DNA of 64,000 bases from an uncultured Peptostreptococcaceae bacterium (GCA_910588185.1 CAJUQR010000007.1:62001-126000); one strand, 5' to 3'. Numbered from the stretch's first letter, positions 8,714-16,767 are shown. Made by a program: numbers and translations. Notes: generated by a model not told the origin, from the sequence alone.

Positions 8714-9567
8714 ATACTTCTCCTCTTTTCAAAATGCTTCTGCACTAATGTTGCAGCAAAGTTAATAAGGACAGTCAGCACCATCAATATTGCAGCGATT
8801 GCAAAAGCCACTCCGAATTCACCCTGTTCCTTTGCGTACACATAAAGTGCTACTGTTAATGTCGCTCCCGGCGCAGACAGACCTGCAATTACACCGTTTA
8901 CAGCATGTGCGAAACCTGCAGTGAAGAGCAGTGCTGCAGATTCCCCGAAGATACGGCCTGCAGACAGGATACATCCTGTAATCACACCATCTACACATCC
9001 CGGCAGAACTACTGTACGGACAACACGCCATTTACCTGCACCCAGCCCGAAAGCACCCTCACGGTAAGACTGTGGAACCGTTTTTAAACTTTCCTGTGTC
9101 GTTCTCATAATAGTAGGCAGATTCATGATTGCCAAAGTCAGAGCTCCAGCCATCAGGCAAGTTCCGATACTGTTTGAAAACAAGAGCATTCCCACGAGAC
9201 CGTAGATAATGGAAGGAATTCCGGAAAGGGTCTCTGCAGCATATTCGATTGCCCCCACCACTTTTTTATTGGAAGCATATTCTGTAAGATAAATAGCCGC
9301 ACCTACGCCCAGCGGCAAAACAATAAGAAGCGTTGCCACTAAAATATATACTGTGTTTAAAATATCCGGCAATATGCCAATGGTTCCTGTTAAAGCACTT
9401 GGTTTTGTTGATAACAGCTCCCAAGTTATGTTTGGAATTCCTTTAGCAAGAACATATACCAGCAGGAACAGAACCAGCGCCGCTGTAAGTGCCGCAGATG
9501 TAAGCATCAGTGCTTTCATCAGCACTTCATAACTTTTTCTTTTACTCGATAATGTTTGATTTAACAT
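8710..9567 (-). CDS. pstA: Phosphate ABC transporter permease PstA
   Basis: A 285-residue membrane permease with about six helices and the permease loop YREGAFGLGAGKWRVVRTVVLPG, the EAA-type coupling element that contacts PstB. A GIPSIIYGLVGMLLF motif is typical of PstA/PstC. It starts 3 bases after the pstC stop and overlaps pstB. It forms the membrane channel with PstC. Confidence 0.94.
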   Translation of the reverse strand: MLNQTLSSKRKSYEVLMKALMLTSAALTAALVLFLLVYVLAKGIPNITWELLSTKPSALTGTIGILPDILNTVYILVATLLIVLPLGVGAAIYLTEYASNKKVVGAIEYAAETLSGIPSIIYGLVGMLLFSNSIGTCLMAGALTLAIMNLPTIMRTTQESLKTVPQSYREGAFGLGAGKWRVVRTVVLPGCVDGVITGCILSAGRIFGESAALLFTAGFAHAVNGVIAGLSAPGATLTVALYVYAKEQGEFGVAFAIAAILMVLTVLINFAATLVQKHFEKRRSI

Positions 9568-9570
9568 AAA

Positions 9571-10437
9571 CTACTCCTTTTCTCTCTTGAGGAAGAAGTT
9601 CAGCGCGGCATTGATCATCATGATAAACACGAACAGTACCAGTGCAATAGAGAACAGTGCCTGCTGCTGAAGTCCGCTGGAATAAGACATTTCACTGGCT
9701 ACAGCTGTCGTTAAAAAGCGCACACTCTGGAACAGTGAGTCCGGCATGTTTGGAACATTTCCTGCCACCATCATAACCGCCATAGCTTCACCAATAGCAC
9801 GCCCTACACCTAATACAACCGCAGCAGCGATTCCACTTTTCGCAGCCGGAACAGACACTTTGAAATATGTCTCTATCGGTGTAGCACCTAAGGCCAGAGA
9901 AGCATCTTCATATTCTTTAGGCACAGCGTCCAGCGCCGTAATCGACATTTTGATGATAGACGGCAGTATCATAATTGCCAGGACAATAATTGCCGCCAGC
10001 AGACTGGCACCATCCGGAACACCGAAAATCTTACGGATTCCCGGCACTAAGACCAGCATTCCCACAAGACCGTATACAACAGACGGGATCCCTGCCAAGA
10101 GGCTTACCGCAGATTCCATAGTAGCTTTTACCTTGGGCTGCGCCATTTTTGATAAGTACACTGCAGTCATGAAGCCCACAGGCACACCTATAACGATGGC
10201 TCCTGCTGTACCATAGATACTTGTTAAGATAAATGGTAAGATTCCATACTTTGGTTCCGCTGCTGTAGATGCCCATTCCTTACCAAACATGAAATCAATT
10301 ATGCCGATTTCTTTAATTGCAGGTATTCCCGAAATGATCAGATACACTGTGATTAACAGCACACACCCAACGGTTATCAGTCCCATGAGAAGGAATATTC
10401 CATGTACTATTTTTTCTAATGTTTGATTCTTCTTCAT
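9571..10437 (-). CDS. pstC: Phosphate ABC transporter permease PstC
   Basis: A 288-residue permease with six predicted helices, the GIPSVVYGLVGMLVL motif and the coupling loop EDASLALGATPIETYFKVSVPAA followed by GRAIGEAMAVMMVAGN, which is characteristic of PstC. It pairs with PstA. It is separated from pstS by 68 bases, the largest gap in the operon, and has its own start at 10437. Confidence 0.94.
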   Translation of the reverse strand: MKKNQTLEKIVHGIFLLMGLITVGCVLLITVYLIISGIPAIKEIGIIDFMFGKEWASTAAEPKYGILPFILTSIYGTAGAIVIGVPVGFMTAVYLSKMAQPKVKATMESAVSLLAGIPSVVYGLVGMLVLVPGIRKIFGVPDGASLLAAIIVLAIMILPSIIKMSITALDAVPKEYEDASLALGATPIETYFKVSVPAAKSGIAAAVVLGVGRAIGEAMAVMMVAGNVPNMPDSLFQSVRFLTTAVASEMSYSSGLQQQALFSIALVLFVFIMMINAALNFFLKREKE

Positions 10438-10505
10438 TTTCTAAATCCTCATAGCAGAATAGCGACGCTTGGTATTTAATCGCCGCATCTGCTGATGTAT
10501 TTCAA

Positions 10506-11318
10506 CTATTTCGCTGGTACGACACCTGCGTCTAAGATAATTTCTTTTACTTCATCAGAAGTGATGTAGTCAAAGAAGTTCTGTGCTGCTTCACTCAGCT
10601 CTGTTCCTGCCATAGTTACCAGTACAAATGGTCTCTGTACAACATAGCTGCCATCTAAAATAGTTTCTTCAGTTGCAGCAATACCATCTACTGTTACAGC
10701 TTTTACTGTATCCTTTACAGATGCTACAGATGCGTAACCAATTGCTCCAGGGTTCTGAGATACTGTTGTGATTACATCTCCTGTGGATGTCAGTTCCTGA
10801 CGGTATTTACACAGGTCTTCTGTTTCTGTGATAGATTCAAAACCATCACGAGTACCAGATCCCGCTTCACGTCCGATCAGCACGATTTCTGCATCGTTTC
10901 CGCCAACTTCAGACCAGTTAGTGATTTCGCCTTTGTAGATTTTTGCAATCTGTTCCAGGCTCAAGTCTTCAACAGGGTTTTCAGGGTTTACAACTATTGC
11001 AATACCATCGTAAGCAAGAACTGTTCCTTCCAGACCTGCAGCCTTTTCTTCATCTTTCAGGTCACGGGAAGAAAGTCCGATGTCACATCTGCCTTCCTGT
11101 ACTGCCTGGATACCGGATCCGGAACCTGTAGGATTGTAAGTGAAGCTGATTCCTGTTTCATTCTGGAAAGATTCACCCAGTGCACCAATAACTTTTTCCA
11201 TGGAAGTAGATCCATCTGTGCTAACCGCTTCTGTGTTATCTTTTGCTCCGCAGCCCACAAAAGCAGAAAGCGCCAAAACCGCAATAACCATTACTGTAAT
11301 TAACTTTTTAAATTTCAT
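10506..11318 (-). CDS. pstS: Phosphate-binding lipoprotein PstS
   Basis: A 270-residue secreted binding protein. The N terminus has a lysine-rich start, a hydrophobic core and the lipobox FVGC followed by GAKDN, so it is lipid-anchored outside the membrane. The mature part shows DGSTSMEKVI, GSGSGIQAV, YDGIAIVVNP and GREAGSGTRDGFE, which in PstS form the phosphate-binding site (Ser/Thr, Arg and Asp contacts). It is the first gene of the pst-pho unit, has an AAAGGAG ribosome binding site and sits behind PhoB-type direct repeats. Confidence 0.95.
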   Translation of the reverse strand: MKFKKLITVMVIAVLALSAFVGCGAKDNTEAVSTDGSTSMEKVIGALGESFQNETGISFTYNPTGSGSGIQAVQEGRCDIGLSSRDLKDEEKAAGLEGTVLAYDGIAIVVNPENPVEDLSLEQIAKIYKGEITNWSEVGGNDAEIVLIGREAGSGTRDGFESITETEDLCKYRQELTSTGDVITTVSQNPGAIGYASVASVKDTVKAVTVDGIAATEETILDGSYVVQRPFVLVTMAGTELSEAAQNFFDYITSDEVKEIILDAGVVPAK

Positions 11319-11380
11319 TTTTTATGTCTCCTTTCAGATCATTATTTTCATTTTATTTTGTTTCGCTGTTTACATGTTTT

Positions 11381-11435
11381 ATTCTAGAATCCGAAAGTTA
11401 AATCAAAAATACAAGTAATGTGAAGTTTATGTTAA
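11381..11435 (-). promoter_or_regulatory. Pho box and promoter of the pst-pho operon
   Basis: On the minus strand TTAACA (11435-11430), TTCACA (11424-11419) and TGTATT (11413-11408) are separated by exactly 5 bases each. This is the 11-bp period of TT(A/C/T)ACA-type PhoP/PhoB direct repeats known from Bacillota. A -10-like TAGAAT lies at 11386-11381, with the pstS start about 63 bases further on. Activation by the neighbouring PhoB is inferred. Confidence 0.65.
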
Positions 11436-11474
11436 ATCTGTAATTACAACGGATGTTTTGCAAAAAATAAAAAT

Positions 11475-11540
11475 ACCCCTGGAATCAGGGGTAAAAAAAT
11501 AACCCCAAGCGATTCCAAGGGTTGGAATTTGCTTGGGGTT
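11475..11540 (-). terminator. Tandem terminator hairpins between the relaxase-like gene and pstS
   Basis: First met on the minus strand: AACCCCAAGC (11531-11540 complement) pairs with 11501-11510 around an inner ATTCCAA/TTGGAAT stem, followed by a T-rich run. Then ACCCCTG / CAGGGGT (11475-11492), again followed by T-rich DNA. They should insulate the pst promoter from transcription entering from 11589-12125. Confidence 0.75.
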
Positions 11541-11588
11541 TTCCACATGATGATACTATACAATATATGTGCAGTATTTTCAACTGTT

Positions 11589-12125
11589 TTATCTTTCCCA
11601 TTCTTTATCAGTTTTGGTTTTTACTCTTGGTCTGCATCTCTCCAGTAATCTGTAAAAGAAATCTTCACCCGGTCTAGGCCGGCTATCCTTTGATAACATT
11701 ATCCATCTGTTAAAGAAATTCACTAATGTCGTAATGGCCTTGTCCACAATTCTTCCATATCTGTTTCCAATGGCTTCTCCAGTTTTGTATATTTCCTGTA
11801 GTGGTTTCTGTATTTCTTCTTTCTTTATCTCACGGATATTCTCTGCCGGCATTCGCTCTACAACCTGCGATGCTATATCATTCCATTCCAGCACCATCCT
11901 GTTATTTGCCTTGATGTTTTTCTCGTTCGGATTATTTTTTCCGATCTTCTTCATCGGCAGATATATACCATCTTTGTTGAAGACTTTCAGTTTTTCATTT
12001 TCATCAATTATCCGTTCATTTATAAGTTCTGCGTAAGCGACTTTTATCTCTTTCAGAAAATCTTTATCTTTAAACTGTTTTATCTTTTTATCGAAGAAGC
12101 GTTCTTCATACACTTCTCCTTTCAA
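11589..12125 (-). pseudogene. Probable remnant of a MobA/MobL-type (MobQ) relaxase, C-terminal part
   Basis: A 178-residue basic, lysine-rich product. The segment YLPMKKIGKNNPNEKNIKANN followed by EWN resembles the region after the catalytic domain of MobA/MobL plasmid relaxases from Bacillota; this is from memory and not searched. The relaxase catalytic core with its HxH metal site is absent: the product has no histidine at all. The frame has no ATG with a ribosome binding site near its 5' end; a TTG (12125) and a GTG (12113) are possible starts, and the frame stays open about 66 bases further upstream. I read it as a decayed mobilization gene inside the island. It could also be an unrelated small hypothetical protein. 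Confidence 0.5.
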
Positions 12126-12146
12126 TTCACACTTTTGTTTCCGTTT

Positions 12147-12247
12147 CAGAGCGTCCCACGCTCTGTGATTGTATTATATAGAGCTTTTTAAGCTCTGTCA
12201 AGTTATTTTTTAATATATATTGACTTACTATTTTATGATGTTATAAT
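12147..12247. promoter_or_regulatory. Divergent control region with two AGAGC hairpins and the XRE gene promoter
   Basis: Perfect inverted repeats CAGAGCGT-ccc-ACGCTCTG (12147-... 12165) and AGAGCTT-ttt-AAGCTCT (12180-12196) lie between the relaxase-like gene and the XRE gene. They are followed by a good promoter, TTGACT (12220-12225), 16 bases, TATAAT (12242-12247). The repeats are plausible operators for the adjacent XRE regulator; this is inference. Confidence 0.55.
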
Positions 12248-12271
12248 AGCATTGAAAGGTAGGTAACTAAA

Positions 12272-12709
12272 ATGACACTAGGCGAAAAGATTAAACATCA
12301 CCGCACTATGAAAGGTCTGACTCAAAAACAACTTGGGGAAATGACTGGGATACACGAAGTATCCATAAGAAAATATGAGGCAAATAAAATCGCTGCTAAA
12401 CGTGAACAGCTCGAAAAAATTGCCGATGTACTCGGAGTGCCTTTAAATGAATTTCTTGAATTGAAAATAGTTACAGATTCTGATGTACTGCCATTACTCT
12501 TCGCAATAGATAATGAATTTGAAATAGAAATCACATCTGATGACAACAAGACATTCAAGATGGAATTCAAAGAGCCGATGCTCAACCACTTCCTCCGTGA
12601 CTGGCAGAGCATCAAACAGCTGGCAGAACTCGGACGCGTGAGTTCTGAAGACTATGAACTCTGGAAAAATATGCGTTCAAGCTACACGAAAGCTTATACC
12701 GAAGATTAG
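12272..12709 (+). CDS. XRE-family helix-turn-helix regulator of the island
   Basis: A 145-residue protein. Residues ~1-62 form an HTH_3/Cro-CI domain (LGEKIKHHRTMKGLTQKQLGEMTGIHEVSIRKYE as the helix-turn-helix region, which continues to a LGVPLNEFL helix). The C-terminal ~80 residues are acidic and unassigned. Start ATG at 12272 with a GAAAGGTAGG site and a near-consensus promoter 25-50 bases upstream. Position beside the integrase suggests control of island excision or of its own transcription, as in many integrative elements, but no target is proven. Confidence 0.82.
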   Translation: MTLGEKIKHHRTMKGLTQKQLGEMTGIHEVSIRKYEANKIAAKREQLEKIADVLGVPLNEFLELKIVTDSDVLPLLFAIDNEFEIEITSDDNKTFKMEFKEPMLNHFLRDWQSIKQLAELGRVSSEDYELWKNMRSSYTKAYTED

Positions 12710-12790
12710 TCCTCATTAGTATCTCAGATCATTATCCCTTTATGACCACTACATATCTTTAGATTATTTACGTTGAAGGGAGATGAGATA

Positions 12791-13867
12791 ATGAGAAAAC
12801 CTAACGGATATGGAAGCATTTCCGAACTATCCGGCAACAGAAGGAAGCGATTTATGGTTCGCAAAACCATCGGGAAAACCGTTGACCATGAAACGGGTAC
12901 AGTCAAATATAATCAGTTGATTATAGGATTTGCAGCCACTAAAAGGGCTGCTGAAGAACTGCTCGCATCATACAATGCAAATCCGTATGACCTGACTGCT
13001 GCCAAAACAACTTTTGCCGAGGTATATGAAAGAATGTATGCCTACAAAGAAACTAAAGTCAGTGAATCTTCATTAAAAGCATATCAATACGCTTTTAATA
13101 ACTGTGAACCACTTCACAACAGAATCTTTGCAGATTTAAAACTTCAGGATTTGGAAAATCACATCAACAATTGTGATAAAAATTATCCGACGTTGAAAAA
13201 AATCAAAGTTTTATGGGGCGTCATGTATGAATACGCTCTGAAATACGACATCGTCGGCAAAGATTACTCAAAACACATTGATCTGACTTCACAAAAAAAG
13301 GTTCAGGAATCTAAACCGGAACAAGATAAACACTTTACTCATGAGGAAGTAAAAGCATTATGGACTATGAGAGATGATGATTTTATCCAGAGCATATTAG
13401 CTCTGATATGGACCGGTGTACGAATTGGAGAATTCCTGCAGCTTCGAAAATCAGATGTAAATCTAGAGGAACACTACTTTACCATCCCTAAAGGGAAAAC
13501 AATAAATGCTGAAAGAAGAGTTCCAATAGCAGATGCTGTGTACCCATTCTTTGAAAAGTGGTATCACGACGGAGATTATGAATATCTGTTTCATACTGGC
13601 AAAAGTCGATCAGACAAACCTGTAAGCTATGACAAATATCTTAACGACTTTAAGAAGTTGATGAAACATCTTGAATGGAGTTCATATACCCCTCATGCTA
13701 CAAGACACACATTCAACTCCTTACTGGCCGATATAGATATATCAAACACTGTCAGAGCCAAACTTATGGGACATGCGGTGGGTAATGTTACAGAAACTGT
13801 ATACACTCACCTGGATATGGGCACCCTCTTGGATGCCGTAAACAAATTAGAATGTTTTATTGAATAA
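12791..13867 (+). CDS. int: Tyrosine-type site-specific integrase of the island
   Basis: A 358-residue phage/ICE integrase. Residues ~1-60 form a small arm-binding (AP2-like) domain, ~65-165 a SAM-like core-binding domain, and the rest the catalytic domain. Catalytic residues visible are the Arg of WTGVRIGEFLQL, the HATRH box, the His of KLMGHAVGNV and the nucleophile Tyr in ETVYTHLD. ATG at 12791 has a GGGAG site; a TTG at 12773 is less likely. The gene is 81 bases from the XRE gene and ends before a strong hairpin, three GTTGCAA arm-type repeats and the inferred att site in rpsI. Confidence 0.92.
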   Translation: MRKPNGYGSISELSGNRRKRFMVRKTIGKTVDHETGTVKYNQLIIGFAATKRAAEELLASYNANPYDLTAAKTTFAEVYERMYAYKETKVSESSLKAYQYAFNNCEPLHNRIFADLKLQDLENHINNCDKNYPTLKKIKVLWGVMYEYALKYDIVGKDYSKHIDLTSQKKVQESKPEQDKHFTHEEVKALWTMRDDDFIQSILALIWTGVRIGEFLQLRKSDVNLEEHYFTIPKGKTINAERRVPIADAVYPFFEKWYHDGDYEYLFHTGKSRSDKPVSYDKYLNDFKKLMKHLEWSSYTPHATRHTFNSLLADIDISNTVRAKLMGHAVGNVTETVYTHLDMGTLLDAVNKLECFIE

Positions 13868-13877
13868 CAAAAAAGAA

Positions 13878-13909
13878 AAGAGATGTTATCCGATTGGATA
13901 ACATCTCTT
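13878..13909. terminator. Bidirectional terminator between integrase and rpsI
   Basis: Perfect 14-bp stem AAGAGATGTTATCC (13878-13891) / GGATAACATCTCTT (13896-13909) with a 4-base loop. A-rich on the left and followed by AAAAATACTTTTTT on the right, it can stop both int and the convergent rpsI transcript. Confidence 0.85.
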
Positions 13910-13933
13910 AAAAATACTTTTTTATTTCTGTAT

Positions 13934-13963
13934 GTTGCAATTACGTTGCAAGTGTGTTGCAAG
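13934..13963 (+). repeat. Right integrase arm-type sites (three GTTGCAA)
   Basis: GTTGCAA occurs at 13934, 13945 and 13956 with an 11-bp period, one helical turn. It lies between the integrase and the inferred att core at 14053. Confidence 0.65.
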
Positions 13964-14052
13964 TAGACAACAATTCTCTGCTTTTCAGCAAGTTCCAGAA
14001 ATTGTGAAACCCAGCAAATGCAAGGTTCCCAGCGTTTTGAAGCGCTCTCGCA

Positions 14053-14064
14053 ATTATCTCTTTG
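14053..14064 (+). repeat. Right attachment-site core (attR candidate) at the rpsI stop codon
   Basis: ATTATCTCTTTG spans the last codons and the TAA stop of rpsI (minus strand CAAAGAGATAAT) and matches 4809-4820. Integration at the 3' end of ribosomal protein genes such as rpsI is a known habit of integrative elements in Bacillota. Confidence 0.65.
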
Positions 14065-14449
14065 AGAACTGGCTTGCTCTTCTTGCTTTCTTCAAGCCGT
14101 ATTTCTTTCTTTCTTTCATTCTTGGATCTCTTGTTAAGAAACCAGCAGCCTTAAGAGGAGCTCTGTATGCTTCTTTATCAGCTACGCAAAGTGCTCTTGA
14201 AATACCATGTCTAAGCGCACCTGCCTGACCTGTAAATCCGCCGCCGAATACTGTTGCAATTACATCGTATTTACCTTCGCATCCTGCTACTTCAAAAGGT
14301 CTTCTTACTTCTCTCTTAACGATTTCCATTCCGAAGTAATTTTCTAAGTCTTTCTTGTTGACAGTAATCTTTCCAGTTCCAGGGACTAATCTAACTCTAG
14401 CAACTGAACTTTTTCTTCTGCCTGTTCCTTGATATTGAATCTTTGCCAT
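14054..14449 (-). CDS. rpsI: 30S ribosomal protein S9
   Basis: A 131-residue protein with the S9 N terminus YQGTGRRKSSVARVRL, the internal GGGFTGQAGALRHGISRAL and the C-terminal basic tail ending in SQFSKR, whose last residues reach the ribosomal P site. Start ATG at 14449 with AAAGGGGAA. It follows rplM by 16 bases, the standard rplM-rpsI pair. Its 3' end coincides with the island boundary and its coding sequence is left complete. Confidence 0.98.
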   Translation of the reverse strand: MAKIQYQGTGRRKSSVARVRLVPGTGKITVNKKDLENYFGMEIVKREVRRPFEVAGCEGKYDVIATVFGGGFTGQAGALRHGISRALCVADKEAYRAPLKAAGFLTRDPRMKERKKYGLKKARRASQFSKR

Positions 14450-14465
14450 TGTCTATTCCCCTTTC

Positions 14466-14894
14466 CTAGATTTCCCAAGTTTCCGGCTTCTGTGCGGCAT
14501 GAGCATGCTCAGGACCTGCATAAACCTTTAACTTCTTAAGCATCTGTCTACCAAGTTTTCCATCAGGTAACATGCCTTTTACAGCGTGTCTGATGATTTC
14601 TTCAGGTTTTCTTGCCTGCAATTTTTCGAAAGTAGTCTCTCTCAAACCGCCTGGATAACCTGTATGTCTTTTGTAGATCTTTTCTTTTCTCTTCTTACCT
14701 GTTACTTCTACCTTTTCTGCGTTGATAACGATTACATAATCACCACAGTCAACATGAGGAGTATAGGTAGGTTTTTTCTTGCCTCTTAAAATAGAAGCAA
14801 CTTCGGAAGCCATTCTTCCGAGTGTTTTGCCTTCTGCATCGACAACGTACCATTTACGTTCAACCTCTGCAGGTTTAGCGATGAATGATTTCAT
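14466..14894 (-). CDS. rplM: 50S ribosomal protein L13
   Basis: A 142-residue protein (family ~142-145). Diagnostic stretches are WYVVDAEGKTLGRMAS, HVDCGDYVIVINAEKV and the KGMLPDGKLGRQMLKKLKVY motif. Start ATG at 14894 with a GAAAGGGAAAG site. First gene of the rplM-rpsI operon, preceded by a long leader and a good promoter. Confidence 0.98.
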   Translation of the reverse strand: MKSFIAKPAEVERKWYVVDAEGKTLGRMASEVASILRGKKKPTYTPHVDCGDYVIVINAEKVEVTGKKRKEKIYKRHTGYPGGLRETTFEKLQARKPEEIIRHAVKGMLPDGKLGRQMLKKLKVYAGPEHAHAAQKPETWEI

Positions 14895-15108
14895 TTCTTT
14901 CCCTTTCTACCTACTAGGTTGTGACTTTGTAACATCAATCCCATATAATGGCCGATGTAAAGCCCCAGCTTTTTCGGCTTTGTCTACTTGGATTCTTTAT
15001 AAACGTCTTGCGGTCCGTTTTTTCAGAATCGTTTTCGATATACTAAAACTTTTTAGTTGCGGGGCTTACGGACGGATTCCCATCCTGCTCCCTGCGCACA
15101 TAAACGTG
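14895..15108 (-). promoter_or_regulatory. Long 5' leader of rplM-rpsI
   Basis: About 210 bases separate the inferred transcription start from the rplM ATG and contain no gene. Possible pairings include GCAC/GTGC near 15100 and GC-rich segments at 15055-15090. L13 autoregulatory leaders are known in Bacillota, so this may be one, but I could not match a specific published structure. Confidence 0.4.
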
Positions 15109-15115
15109 CTTTTAT

Positions 15116-15144
15116 ATTATATAAGCAAAACTTTGAAAAATCAA
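15116..15144 (-). promoter_or_regulatory. Sigma-A promoter of rplM-rpsI
   Basis: On the minus strand TTGATT (15144-15139), a 17-base spacer, then TATAAT (15121-15116). Confidence 0.7.
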
Positions 15145-15200
15145 GGCTTTTTTCCATTCCATCATTAATAATTTAAGATAATTTCTATTATCAACATAAC

Positions 15201-15226
15201 AAATCCCATCATCAAAGATGGGATTT
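15201..15226 (-). terminator. Terminator after the NhaC-type antiporter
   Basis: AAATCCCATC (15201-15210) / GATGGGATTT (15217-15226), a 10-bp stem just past the stop at 15255 on the minus strand. Confidence 0.7.
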
Positions 15227-15254
15227 GCCGTTTTAGCCATAATATCCTTTTATA

Positions 15255-16673
15255 CTATGCGATAAATCCTGCTACAAGATAGTATACGATAGTAAGCGCC
15301 GCAAATACTGCAACATAAGGAATCTGAGTTTTAACGTGGTCGATGATGTTACAGCCTGTAGTCGCACAGCTCATGATTGTTGTGTCGGATACAGGAGAAG
15401 CGTGATCGCCGAAAATACTTCCGCCCCATACTGCTGATGCAACGAGAGGAATGCTCATTCCAAGATTAGTGGCCATTGGCAGAGCAATTACAGCCATAAT
15501 TGCCATCGTACCCATAGAAGTCCCTGTTGAGAAGGAAAGCAAACATGCCATTACGAATACCAGCATAGGCAGGAGAGCCGGGGTAAGGAATTGCTCAAAT
15601 ATGCTTGACAGATATGCTCCCGTTCCCAAAGTGCTTACTATAGGTGAGAGCGTAAATGCAAACATCAAAATAGCTGCGATTGAAAGCATAGTTGAGCTTC
15701 CCTTGAAAATTTGTTCAATAAATTGTCCAAAAGTATAAATTTTCTGACCAATAGTCAGAATCCCGCAAACTACCAGAGCCGTGAACACTCCCCAAAGCAA
15801 GGCCTGCATTCCGCTTCCGTTAAGAATGTTGCCGCCGCCAGTTACAAATAGAGTTACGATAACTCCTAAAATCATTCCCAAAAGAGGTAGAATTAAGTTG
15901 ATAGCACGAGATTTATCCGTGTCAAACTCTATATCCTCATCTCCTGTGCTAGCATAAGGATTTGACTTAGGATCGTCAAGATAACCTGTAGCAGCCGCTC
16001 TTTCTTCTGCTTTTTTCATAGGTCCAAAGTCTTTTCCCATGAGTGAAAGTACTAAACATCCGATTACTGCAACCATACAGTAAAAGTTCATAGGAATTGA
16101 CTTAACTAATACTGACATGGCTTCGCCTTCTGCAACACCACCGGAAGTCAGATAACCAATCATGGCCGCCAACCATCCGCTTAACGGAATCAGCACACAG
16201 ACAGGCGTTGAAGTAGAATGTACCAGAAAAGCAGCCTTTTCATGCGGCACCTTAAGCGCATCGTTAATAGGTCTTGAAACAGAACCTACAACCATACAGC
16301 TCAAAGAGCCCGAAGTAAAAATAAGAACACCTAAAAGCCACGTAAAGAAGTTTGCACCTTTCTTGCTCTTGATAATAGCCCTCTTTTTAATCATCACATC
16401 TACAAATCCTGTAATACCTCCGGACTTTTCTATTATGTAAATAATTGCGCCTATCAACAAAATGGACGCCAGCGTGATAGTATTGCCGGAGCTGGCAAAT
16501 ACATTGATGACTCCGTTTAAAGAATCGTTGAGTGCTGCTAAGATGTTACCGCCATCTAGAATTAAATTACCCAAAACTACACCTATCATAAGTGCTAAAA
16601 ATACATTTTTAGTTATAATTGCAAGTGCAATTGTACACAGCGGCGGAATAACAGATAAAATACCAAAATCCAT
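15255..16673 (-). CDS. NhaC-type Na+/H+ antiporter family transporter
   Basis: A 472-residue polytopic protein with about 12 hydrophobic helices. It resembles the NhaC/MleN group: repeated G/S-rich half-helices such as FSTGTSMGTMAI, VWGGSIFGDHASPVSDTTIMS and HSTSTPVCVLIPLSGW. GDHxSPxSDT is a hallmark of this family. Members exchange Na+ for protons, or malate for lactate with protons. Start ATG at 16673 with AAGGAGATG. The D-aminoacylase-like gene ends 94 bases upstream on the same strand, so a shared role in using an amino-acid-derived anion is possible but unproven. Confidence 0.88.
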   Translation of the reverse strand: MDFGILSVIPPLCTIALAIITKNVFLALMIGVVLGNLILDGGNILAALNDSLNGVINVFASSGNTITLASILLIGAIIYIIEKSGGITGFVDVMIKKRAIIKSKKGANFFTWLLGVLIFTSGSLSCMVVGSVSRPINDALKVPHEKAAFLVHSTSTPVCVLIPLSGWLAAMIGYLTSGGVAEGEAMSVLVKSIPMNFYCMVAVIGCLVLSLMGKDFGPMKKAEERAAATGYLDDPKSNPYASTGDEDIEFDTDKSRAINLILPLLGMILGVIVTLFVTGGGNILNGSGMQALLWGVFTALVVCGILTIGQKIYTFGQFIEQIFKGSSTMLSIAAILMFAFTLSPIVSTLGTGAYLSSIFEQFLTPALLPMLVFVMACLLSFSTGTSMGTMAIMAVIALPMATNLGMSIPLVASAVWGGSIFGDHASPVSDTTIMSCATTGCNIIDHVKTQIPYVAVFAALTIVYYLVAGFIA

Positions 16674-16767
16674 TCTTCATCTCCTTTTATGATTATTGGA
16701 GCCGTTAAAGGTCGACTCCTAAAACCTGTATAACTTTTTCTCTCCGATCCTTATCTTGTTTTGCAGC

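Larger units (their letters stand above)
4809..14064. mobile_element. Integrated genomic island in the 3' end of rpsI carrying the pst/pho genes and a tyrosine integrase
   Basis: The interval is bounded by the direct repeat ATTATCTCTTTG, with the right copy spanning the rpsI stop codon. A tyrosine integrase lies at the right end, next to repeated GTTGCAA motifs (13934, 13945, 13956); matching motifs in the same orientation occur at the left end (4883, 4894). Such short repeats are typical integrase arm sites. Excision would leave rpsI intact and join it to the hairpin at 4756-4776 whose T-tract points the right way, as expected of an original terminator. Cargo is pstSCAB-phoU-phoB-phoR, a relaxase-like remnant and an XRE regulator. 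No conjugation genes are seen, so the element is probably a defective integrative mobilizable element or passive island. A 12-bp core is short; boundaries are an inference. Confidence 0.68.

Noticed and set aside
9746..10216. 156-residue plus-strand frame opposite pstC
   Set aside because: It is a stop-free shadow of pstC, rich in A/T/S/P, with no ribosome binding site or family resemblance.
13932..14228. 98-residue plus-strand frame beginning in the GTTGCAA repeats
   Set aside because: Most of it is antisense to rpsI and it has no ribosome binding site.
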